Origin: Trichinella spiralis
Lineage: Eukaryota > Nematoda > Enoplea > Trichinellida > Trichinellidae
Reading direction: 5' to 3'
Length of the DNA stretch: 64,000 bases
NCBI GenBank assembly: GCA_000181795.3
Contig: CM012953.1
Coordinates: 9,474,893-9,538,892, forward strand
The translations under genes and the position numbers were made by a program. Shown here in pieces: positions 46,100-55,317 of the stretch. Within the stretch, counting starts at the first letter, position 1, and the number at the start of each line of letters is the position of its first letter. A model generated the notes under the pieces. That model ran no database searches and was not told where the DNA came from. It saw only the letters and a list, made by a program, of their open reading frames with translations.

Positions 46100-46313
46100 C
46101 TTAAATGGCTGCAAAATTAAGTATCCACTCCAACTGTTAATCAACCAGCTCCTTACAAGAAATCTTGCCGCAGGTTCAATTAGACAAATTAGTAGTAGGT
46201 ACGCTGAAAAGCAACAACGGGTAATGATTTATACGCGTGAATACACCATCGGCAGCCGTACCTTGGAGCGATTTCTTGAAGCTTTAATGTACCTCACGCC
46301 AGATCCGATTTAA
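46100..46313 (+). pseudogene. MULE transposase fragment, downstream block
   Basis: After the piggyBac-like piece, a frame reads YPLQLLINQLLTRNLAAGS, then RYAEKQQRVMIYTREY and TLERFLEALMYL before a stop. In MULE transposases the segment after WNVH has a P..W..I..L pattern, a G-containing stretch, then RY....R and a final leucine-rich helix, which this order reproduces. I read it as the displaced end of the same transposase as 45245-45505, separated by the insertion. Less certain than the upstream block. Confidence 0.5.
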
Positions 46314-46385
46314 TGCCGCCTTCCAAGTGGTGGTTTTGTATTATATTTTATTATCAGTGTTGTTATTATCTGTTGTTTATTTGTC

Positions 46386-46489
46386 ACTTTATTCTTCATT
46401 GTTCTTATTATGTGTTACTTGCTGTTGTTGATTATTGACTTTATTCTTCATTGTTCTTATTATCTGGTATTTGCTGTTGTTCATTATTC
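46386..46489. repeat. Two-copy 52-bp tandem duplication
   Basis: The unit beginning ACTTTATTCTTCATTG occurs at 46386 and again at 46438 with a few differences. It is TTG/TTA-rich and non-coding, within the MULE interior. Confidence 0.85.
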
Positions 46490-46616
46490 ATGCAGTTCTC
46501 TGTTATTTACTATTGATATTGTTGTTGTTGAGCATTGGAAAGTAAATTTCCTTTAGAAAAATTGATTTCAAAAAATACTTAAACTTCATTTGCCTACCGT
46601 AATGAAACAAAGCAGT

Positions 46617-46965
46617 TTTTAAAATCATATTACAAATACTAATCACTAAAAGTGCAGAGTGGAAAAGTAAATATTTAAAAGAAAAACAGTGAAAAAATTA
46701 AACTGTCAAATGGTGGCGTCACGAATCAAACACTAAAAGAGGTCAAAGGTTGCGTAATGAATAGTTATGTAATTAAAAATTTGGACCAATGAAATGAAAA
46801 TAATTTTAGCTAATCAAAGCAGAACAATTTTAATCAATGAAAAGTTTAGGCAATAGAACCAATGTTATTACGCCAAAACTATGCAATGAGAAGCGATCCA
46901 ATGAAAACTCGATTTGTCGCCAACCAATAGAACATTAGCACTGAAAATTTTACTTAGAGAGACTA
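46617..46965 (-). repeat. Right terminal inverted repeat of the MULE
   Basis: Reverse-complement partner of 42531-42880. It differs by scattered substitutions and a short insertion (near 46712) in the stretch between ATTTGACAG and TGATTC on the opposite strand. The outer end reads AGAGAGACTA. Confidence 0.9.
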
Positions 46966-47533
46966 AACCATTTTATAAAAGTGAACATTGAGAAAACATT
47001 AATTATAAACTTTATACTGCATTACAAACTTTCAGATCATCATATTCACAGTACAATGCGATACTTGATAAAAAATGCGATGGTCATATTACTAAAAGCA
47101 AGGTGAATTCATTAAAAATAAAAAAAAATTTACTTACCAATTCTCATGCTTCTTGTATAAGTTTATTTAAAAATTATCATAAAAATAGCTGTACATTAGG
47201 CATTGGGTGAAAGTGTATACTGTAATTTAGGTTATTAAATCTTGAAGGTTATAAACAAAATTACAGTAATTTAGTGTTTACGTACTGTTGATTGTTTTCC
47301 GATCTGTATGTCTTATTTTTAATGAGAGTTTAAATTTTCTAACCTTGTCAATGCTTACATATAACTCTTCAAATACTTTCATCTTTAAACTTTCGTTTTG
47401 TTTTTTTTTTGTGAAGAAAATTAAAAATTTTTAAGTGAATGCATATAATTTGAATGAAATATAAGAACTTTGTGCACGCAGAGCGTACGAAAAACATTGC
47501 ATTTTACATAATTTACTAGTATACTTTTTTCAG
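46966..47533. other. Intergenic / 5' region of BAG1
   Basis: 0.57 kb between the right MULE edge and the acceptor-like CAG at 47531-47533. AT-rich with no coding exon. It should hold the BAG1 promoter and either a 5' non-coding exon with its intron or an outron. Confidence 0.5.
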
Positions 47534-47576
47534 GTGAACACGTTTATATTACAACGGACAAGCAGCGTTTTCCACT

Positions 47577-48628
47577 ATGAAACTGAATTTGTTATTTGGT
47601 ATTTCAGCATTGCGACTGCTTACATATACACACATATATTTTCATCGTGCTTTGCTTTATTTGAGGTGTCGAAAAAGACGAATTTGTTTTATCAGATGAT
47701 AATGAATGCAGTTTGAAGTTGATTGATTTGAAAAATCATATTGACAAGAAATTTGACATTCCAGTTAGTAACCAAAGACTGATTTGTCGAGGTCGCACCC
47801 TCGTTGGTGATGAGATGCTGCTAAATTCGTTTAACTTCAAGCCGGGAGAAAAAATTATGATCATGGGCAACCGGCGAGATGATCCACGGTTGGTTCATTC
47901 AATGAATGTATTGCATGAAATTGAAAAGCACTCTATTGCGGGCTTTAGCAAGAAACTTAGGGAATTTACTGATGAAGTGGATGGAATTGCAAAGGTGAGC
48001 AGCATAACGTCTGAAATATTTTTTTAAAGTTATCGTTACTGATTTAAAATGACTAAAACAATTTAAAATGTTCACGTATATATATATAACATATTTTAAG
48101 GGTTACCTTCCAGACAACCTTGTTGATCAAGCTGTGGATAAACTGACACATAAGTCACTTTTTCTTAACGAAGAATGCATGAAAGCTATGGAAAAGATGG
48201 ACGCACTGTCTTTAGGAGATGCAAAACTAGAAAGTGCAAGGTTAAAGCGTAAAAGTTTAATCAATCAGATTCAAGTAAGCATTTTGCTTAAACTTTCTGA
48301 TTGTTCTTGAAAAAAAACGAATTGTTTTTTACTCATATGGTTAGAAATGATCATTAGCAAAGCATGCATTGTTATTTTAAGTAGACTGGAAAGTTTCGTT
48401 TTTAATCATGTTAAACAAAAAGAATGACCCAATGCAAAAATTAGCGCATTCGTTTTTCTTTTTCTAAATTATGTGAAGTTTAGAAACATGTTTTTTTTAC
48501 AATTACATTGTATCTGCTTTGTTGAGGTTGAAATTTTGTTTTTCTTCGTTTAGAACATTTTGCAAAGCACCGACTATCAAATGCAGAATTTGCATGAATT
48601 TTTAGAAAGAAGACAGGAAGAAAAGTGA
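47577..48628 (+). CDS. BAG1: BAG family molecular chaperone regulator 1
   Basis: Hsp70 co-chaperone (nucleotide-exchange factor) that links Hsp70 to the proteasome through a ubiquitin-like domain. Four coding exons, 47577-47598, 47666-47994, 48101-48274 and 48554-48628, join to 199 residues. The ubiquitin-like domain (about 1-73) runs from MKLNLLFGVEKDEF through LKNHIDKKFDIP and QRLICRGRTL to GEKIMIMG. The BAG domain (about 82-199) has three helices, with GYLPDNLVDQAVDKLTHKSL and ARLKRKSLINQIQ matching the Hsp70-binding face and the conserved RLKRK motif. The first coding exon has only 22 bases and is preceded by a strong acceptor (TTTTTTCAG at 47525-47533), either a cis intron of a 5' UTR exon or a trans-splice site. 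Its stop lies 45 bp from the stop of convergent NOC3L. Confidence 0.92.
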
Positions 48629-48673
48629 AATTGTCCGTTTGCTGTGCACGTCTGTTGTTTCACTTTTCAAGTT

Positions 48674-51600
48674 TCACGAAGAATCACGCTTTTGTAATTC
48701 TTTGCATCTGCTGTTTGTTTGTAATGTTTGATAAATTTCCACCGCTGATCTGTAAAAGATATCCCTTTTTTATTTTCAAATTTCAACTGTATATATATCG
48801 AACAAAGAAAGTAATCATACTTCTGTAGCAAGTCGGCGTTCAGTGCTCCTCTACCTGTAGTAGGAAAGTTGTTCAAAATGTGCATTGTTAAATGTCGTAC
48901 TAATGCAGATGGATGATTCTGAAATGTTGACTGTGTTGTAATAAAAAATGTTTTCACGTTTCATTAAAAAAAATACTTTCAACTGTTGTAATTCGTCGAG
49001 TTTGCAAGCAATCGCTCCGCAGTGTTCCAAATCATCGACATTTGAAAAGTAGGGCTTTGCAAGCTGCTCTTCAGTGTCAAGCAGACATTCAAGATTTGGG
49101 TGAGACTGGAAAACAAAAGCCCATGTATGTATGTATATATGTATATATATTTTGCACGTTTGTTTGAAAATCATGCTACAAAAAAATTAAGCCAATGAAC
49201 AATGCTCACCATGAAATAGCTACGAATTGCCAGAAGACTTGCAATAAGTTCTGGCTCATTCATTTGATGAAACGCCGATGCCATACGTTTGATATAAGCT
49301 GCCACGCGATTTTTAGAAATCTAACAAAATCAATTAATACACACATACACACACACACGATGATGAGGAATAATCAGTTGATACTTTAAGCTCAAAAAGA
49401 AAAAGAGACAATCCTGCTGCATACCTCTTTACGACGTTTATTGATGATGACATCCGAACATTTCAGATATAATTCAAACTGGCGGATAAACAACGCTGCA
49501 AACAACAAAGTAGAAGACATTAAATTCACGTAAGTCGAAGAACAAGAAAATTATTATATTCAATTTGTTTATCGAAATAATTCATCAGACATTAAAATTT
49601 TCAATTTTTTTAAAAAATAGCATTTTATCAAAAATTTCTCCTCATCATAATGGATATTTTATTGATTCATGATATTGATCAGTTGAGCATTCTTTGCATA
49701 ATTTTTATACACCAAATGCATAAATAAATGAAGTGAAAAAATATTGCGCTTTTTCTCAAACGATATTTTAAAAATGTTACATTTTTTACACATGTTGAAT
49801 AAAAAAAACATGAATTACAATTAAGCAAAAGTGAATGCATACCTCTTTGTTTTACGTTCATAATTTTTCGAAATAGCATATAGAGACAATTCTGGAAATA
49901 ATAAGGATCCACATTCAAAGCTTGTCCTTCGTTAGACAGCAGTTGATAAACTGAATATATGCAATGCAATGCATCGATCACTCGAAGATTCTATTAAAAA
50001 AAACAAATCAAAAACGAACGATCACTACAAAATATTAAAAAATTATCTCATTTTTTAGGAACTAAAAATAATAGTTAGCAATACAAAAAAATATTTTTTA
50101 AAAATGCAAATGAAAGCAAACCCCATTTTTCAAAATGGACTGCAAAGTAGAGAATAAACCATCGAAAAAGTCGACGTTGATCAAATGACCAAATTTTGAT
50201 AGACCTTCAAGAACTGGCGATAAAACAACTGCTTCCGGATTCTTGCGTAAAATTCGAAAATAAATATTGAATAAATGTTCCATGATTTTCGTATGCTAAA
50301 TAGTAATGATGATAAAATCAAGTTTAAAAAAATGTTCAACAGAACAATATAATTTTTACATATTTCAGTATGGCATTTTCTGTTTCGGATACGTCGATTT
50401 CCTTCAGTTCCATTTCCAATCGTCGAACACTACCATAATATTTACGCTGCTGACGACTCAGAGTTTTACTCGGAATTTTTTTTCTCGATGGACCATCTTC
50501 ATCCGAATTTTCCCGTCTCACTTCCTAATTTTATTACAAAAATAAAACTGCCTTCAAATAATTCATTTAATTTAAATCAATTTTTTGATACTTTAATTTT
50601 CAACTCAAGCAAAGCACGCAGCATTTCGGGTTTAGCGAGGTGGGGCTTTTTTCTGAGGAATTGATTCATTGCACGAACTGCATCCAACGAAACTGCCCCT
50701 CTACTATCGTCGATAAACAACTGTTTGAACGTACCACAAACTAAATCTCTAATCTGCAAAATACAAAATTATATTCATTTTACGGTAATACAAATTTATT
50801 CATAACAACAATAATCATTCTTTATAAATGAATAATAAAACAAATTCTAATAAATACGATATGAAATTCTAATAAAATAACAAAAAAAACACTAAAACAT
50901 AAAAAAAGAAATTCTTACAACTTCATCTTTGCTGCACATAAATGGAACCAATACAAAAATGATGTTGTTCCTGTAATTGAAATGTGGATGCTTTAACAAC
51001 AATTCGGAATAAAGCTTGAGGGAAAAAATTCCAAGTCGATATAAAACTGCAGAATCTGAGCCGTGTTTTATTTCTAAAGAAATTGAAAATAAAATTACCT
51101 TTTCAATTAATTAAGAGTATAAACAAATAAATATGTTTTATGAAAAGATAAGAAAATAATATTAGCAGAGATGAATAAATTTTTACTTGCGGCTAATTTT
51201 TCCAATAGTTGAAGATATTTCACATACAATTTCAGCAATATCTGTTCAAAGTTCCAAAGTTGTTTTGTCTCTTTCTTCATCTAAAAATTACCAAATAATT
51301 TTCATACAACTTTCACCAAAATTTGCCGTTATCAATTGTGCTATACCTTCTGACGCAGCTCTTTTTCCGTCGGCGATCTTATAGTATAGCCTGGAATGAT
51401 GTCCAAAAACACTTGCAACAAAGAGGCCATCGCCAGTTTGCCAGTCGTGGCGAAATAAAGTGGATACGTTCGACCGGAAGCGATTTTCATTATTTCATTC
51501 AGTTGAGAGATCTGAAAATTTAATTTTTTTTCCTTTAAACTAAATTAATCGCTTACTTAAAACAAAGTCACAAACATGCTGCTGAGGATTTTCAAGTACA

Positions 51601-52295
51601 CGAGGGCAAATTGATGCAATTTTCATTTTGCATTCTTCCAACGCACGGCGCCTGTTCTGTCGAACACGAGCCAAACAAATCAACGGATCTTCGGCAATTG
51701 TCCGCTCGGTGGACGAATATCCCCCCACCTCAGCATCATCATCACCTGGATCATCGGGATCAACTTCCATTTCATCATCCTCACCTGATGATCCACTATT
51801 TTCCGTCTCGTCCATCGCGGCCACTTTGATCACCTTCCCAGACAATGTTTTCACAGGAAGCAGAGGTTTCAATTTTGAATCATCATCCTCATACCTTGAC
51901 CAAGGAATATGATCAATAGACAACTGATCGTCGTCATCTTCGTCGTCTGTAGTAGTAGTAGTGCTATTGGCGGTGGTTTCCTGTTCTTCATACTTTGGAA
52001 TTTTGCTGTTGGCCAATTCTGGATCTATCATATCAAAGGGTAAAATGTCGTCTTCTTCTTCTGAATCTTCATTTCTCGCTTGGCGCAGCTCGTTGGTCAA
52101 CGCTATCCACTGTTGCAGACGTTCCCCATCGGCCACTTGACGGTGAACCGTTCGTCGCAAAAGTTTGTCCCGCTTGCGTAATTTTTTATCTTTAGCCAAC
52201 TTTTTCAAATGACGACTTTCAACTTGCAGTTTCAACGAACTCAAACACTTCTTCCTGCTTTTCTTATTATTACTTTTCTTACCACGTCTGGCCAT
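48674..52295 (-). CDS. NOC3L: Nucleolar complex protein 3 homolog
   Basis: Nucleolar 60S pre-ribosome assembly factor (Noc2-Noc3 complex), in yeast also tied to replication licensing. Thirteen exons join in frame to 755 residues (human 800): 51576-52295, 51347-51511, 51187-51280, 50919-51073, 50592-50753, 50360-50524, 50122-50295, 49843-49990, 49425-49495, 49210-49320, 48977-49105, 48821-48918 and 48674-48749. The N-terminus is Lys/Arg-rich (MARRGKKSNNKKSRKK), then comes an acidic tract (about 75-215). Family signatures are KPEMLRALLELKIK, IYFRILRKNPEAVVLSPVLE, GLSKFGHLINVDFFDGL and LNVDPYYFQNCLYMLFRKIM, then GRGALNADLL and SAVEIYQTLQ. The exon-1 donor (CAT|GTTTGT) is weak, and the last intron (48750-48820) was chosen because it restores the NOC3L tail; read-through would give an unrelated tail ending at 48667. 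Confidence 0.93.
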
Positions 52296-52717
52296 GATAA
52301 GTGATCTCAACTGAATCAACACTATGATAATAAACAAGTAATATATTTGATACACAAAAACGACAAGTCAACATAAAGTAATCATCAACCAAAGCGACAG
52401 TACGCTTTTCACGATCGAACAACAAATATAGAAATGATTTAATCAAAAAAAACAAACAAACAAATCAATAAGTAGAAATATCAATTCATCTTTCTACCAT
52501 GTTGTGAAATGATATCAATATTAAATTCTTATACTTGACTCGTTGCACGTAGGCAAGTTGACAAGCTTCACGTGCTGTTCAGCTTTGCACATTAACAAAA
52601 GTTGACAGATGATTGTGATTATGATGTTTGAAAACAAAAAGAAGTGAAAAGACCAACCTATTCTAAAATTCACATGAAATGCAAAAAATAAAATATTTCA
52701 AATTTTCTCAATTACAC
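52296..52717. other. Intergenic region upstream of NOC3L
   Basis: 0.42 kb between the NOC3L start and the stop of the membrane-protein gene, both on the minus strand. No coding exon seen. It should contain the NOC3L promoter. Confidence 0.6.
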
Positions 52718-53363
52718 CTACCTGAGCATTATTATATGACGACCAGCTACCTGCAACGCATTATCGCACAGCATCAAATTCTTCTGCACGTGGATACAGT
52801 AAGTTATTATGGTTAAGCAAGTACTCAAAGCTGAAAGTAATCAAATCAATCGGAACAATGATAATCTATCTATTTTGTAAAAATCGTCAAACAGCCGCTT
52901 ACATGTTAACGCAGTGAGCACATGGAGTATCCAAAGCAAACCCAAATTGGATGGTGAAAAGAACAAAAATAAACAAAAACAGGCAGCTGTAAAGCTAAAC
53001 AGAGCGGCGAACCCTGCCCAAATTGAAGGCAAAATCCATATCAGTCTGCACTTTGGTGAACAGCGTAGAAAACAATCCCGATAAGCTAAAATCAAACACG
53101 CATGCAATGCTTTGCAAATATTGGATGAAACACAATTTACTATTATACTGCACTGAAGTCGAATTGAGAACACTTTTGCTGGAAAAAATCAAACCCAAAC
53201 TGGCGGTTTCATTGGCCGAATTATTATTGAAATAAACAAAAATATTGTCGAGAGTGAATGGATAAATTATGCAACCACAACACGTGAAAAAAAGGACGGA
53301 AACGAAAAGAAGAAAATTGAACTTTCCGTTCTTCGACTTTTCAATGGCACTGTTCGAGACCAT
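52718..53363 (-). CDS. Small multi-pass membrane protein, unrecognised
   Basis: Three exons, 53141-53363, 52903-53085 and 52718-52830, join in frame (one intron only 55 bp) to 172 residues. Visible features are a short cytoplasmic start (MVSNSAIEKSKNGK) and TM1 (FNFLLFVSVLFFTCCGCIIY). A loop of about 45 residues with NNSANETA and LNSTS follows, holding three N-glycosylation sequons. Next are TM2 and TM3 (WILPSIWAGFAALFSFTAA through FLFFS) and TM4 (GLLWILHVLTALTS onward), then a short Cys-containing tail. The shape, four segments with a glycosylated first loop, resembles clarin/claudin-like or TMEM families, but I recognise no diagnostic motif. The Met at 53363 is the first ATG in frame. Exon joining that keeps all hydrophobic segments supports a real gene; the last exon end (TAG after HIIMLR) is tentative, since two further donor-like GT sites occur in it. 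Confidence 0.6.
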
Positions 53364-55317
53364 TTTGCATTCGACTATTTTCAAAACAAAAAATTTACTG
53401 CTGATACTCCATTCACATATTCTATTCTAAAATTAAATGAAACAATTGCAAAAAAAAAGAACAAATAAAATTAATTGAAGAACTTAAATGAAATTCAAAT
53501 GAAATGAACAGCAATAATCAAGCCAATTTAATAATTTTTTTCATTAAAACATAGATAACATAACTGAAAAACTGTTCTCTGGAAATATTAGCGTTACAAA
53601 ATGGTCAACAACTGGCAATATAAATAAAAAGCAAAACCGATAACATAAAATACGACATACAAATTTCACACTTAACAAAATACCAGATATTAAACATGCA
53701 GTATATGGTACTTAAATTATACCTAATTACAATATTACAATATATATGTTCATTTAAAAATGTGTAGTGCAGAAAATTTTAGAATAAATCCTTTAATAAA
53801 AAGACAATGCAATTTAGAATATGATAGGGTTACAACTTCGTATAGAGGAATATATTCACAACGTCTAACTAACTTTTTGATGTAAAATATTCGAAAATAA
53901 ATTTTACCGAATTCGTTGTCAATCTGCAAAACTTTATACTAAAAATAAATGATAAAATTAATAAATACAGTAATGCTAATTTTCAAGAAGTGTTTTGCAT
54001 GTCATACTGTATTTTGATCATTGGAATTTTATTAAACGATTATATGAAATAATTTAGTTGAATTAGTCATCCAATTGCTTATTCATGCAAATTTATACTT
54101 TCGTGGTTGCTGAAACAGCGAATTTTTGCTCCTATTTTTACCGTATTAAATTCAAATGTTAGTGCAGGAATTTTTTTAAAGTTTCAAGTAGAACTGACTT
54201 GAACTGGTTTCTATTTAAAAAAATTATCAGAAACTGAATAATAACAACGAGCACTGAATGAACAATAAAGTGTACTGAATAAACATTGGAAAAGTTGGAT
54301 ATCTTGCAAAAGAATGCAAAATATAGTTGCGTTTTCAACGATTATGTTTGGAAAAGATTTGTTTCAAAGCAGTGATTATCAAATTTTAGTTCAGCTGAAG
54401 TTAAAAAAAACGTAATCTCTATTTACGGTGATACAAAAATTCATTTAAAAAATGCATTTTGTGGCAACAATGTTGCAAATGTTCATAGTAAATTTATAAA
54501 GTATTCAACATCATATATTTATAAAGACAGCTTACAAATATGTTGAAATTTTAAAAATCACCGAACAAATCGATGTGAAATTTTAAAACATGCAGAGTAT
54601 TAAATATGATGGTAGTAAGAAGTATTTGATGGTAAAATACTTCCAGTAATGCTTATGACTGTGTTTTTTATTTTCATTGGAAGATTACTTAAAAATGATT
54701 AATTATAAAGTTAATAAAGATTTAAAATTAATTAAGCTAACTAATTATTTTTTAAAGCGAAGAAATTCATATTTTTATATTTGTAAGATTGGTGAACATG
54801 TGCATATATCGAATGGCTTAGAATAGCTAATAATTTAAAATAATTGAAATTTAAAGCATTGCGTATTTTTTTATAGATTATTTTCAATTAGATTAAGCGT
54901 CAACAAAAGTGATGAAAATATTAATACTTTTATATACTGTAGTTTTTGGTAAGTTGGCAACTTCCATTCATTTTTCATTTGCGAGTCGATTAAATTGCAT
55001 GATTGAATTTATGTAGTTGAAATATTACTTTGTTTAATTTAAATAATTTAAAAAATCTTTTAAAAAGTAGTATCTACTTTGAATAGCATCATTTCTCTCT
55101 TTAATTATTATTACGTTCAAGTTATAACGGTTTTTACATCGTGCAGTTTATGTAATTCATGTTCACTTTCTTATTAAAATTATAATAGCTGAAAAGTTTA
55201 GATTTTATGTTTTACAAAGAGGTTAAGGTGAAGCTTTTATTATGATCAGTGGAGACTTTGTCAAATGTTGTAGCAGTTATACTTCATGCAGTTAGTTAAT
55301 AATGAAATTATAGGAAA
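53364..55317. other. Divergent intergenic region before MDN1
   Basis: 1.95 kb between the 5' ends of the membrane-protein gene (-) and MDN1 (+). AT-rich and without a supported exon. A short hydrophobic frame at 54911-54949 followed by GTAAGT looks like a signal-peptide exon but has no partner. TATAG at 55309-55313, five bases before the MDN1 ATG, may be an acceptor for a 5' UTR exon or a spliced leader. Confidence 0.5.

Larger units (their letters stand above)
42531..46965 (+). mobile_element. Mutator-like (MULE) DNA transposon with long TIRs, partly in a gap
   Basis: Two roughly 350-bp inverted copies (42531-42880 and 46617-46965) bound 3.7 kb of interior. The outer ends begin TAGTCTCTCTA and are about 95% identical, differing by scattered bases and one indel. 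The interior carries two separated blocks in plus orientation that read like the C-terminal part of a MULE transposase (45245-45505 and about 46100-46313), split by a piggyBac-type fragment. An N run hides part of the interior, so the catalytic DDE core is not visible. Long TIRs fit MULEs. I see no convincing 9-10 bp target duplication; only TA is shared at both edges. With the host-like splice and coding frames broken by the insertion, this copy is not autonomous. It sits just downstream of ARMC8 and upstream of BAG1. Confidence 0.75.

Noticed and set aside
54911-54949. Short hydrophobic frame followed by GTAAGT, like a signal-peptide exon
   Set aside because: No downstream exon joins to it, and MDN1 begins in a different reading context. 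Not enough to call a gene.
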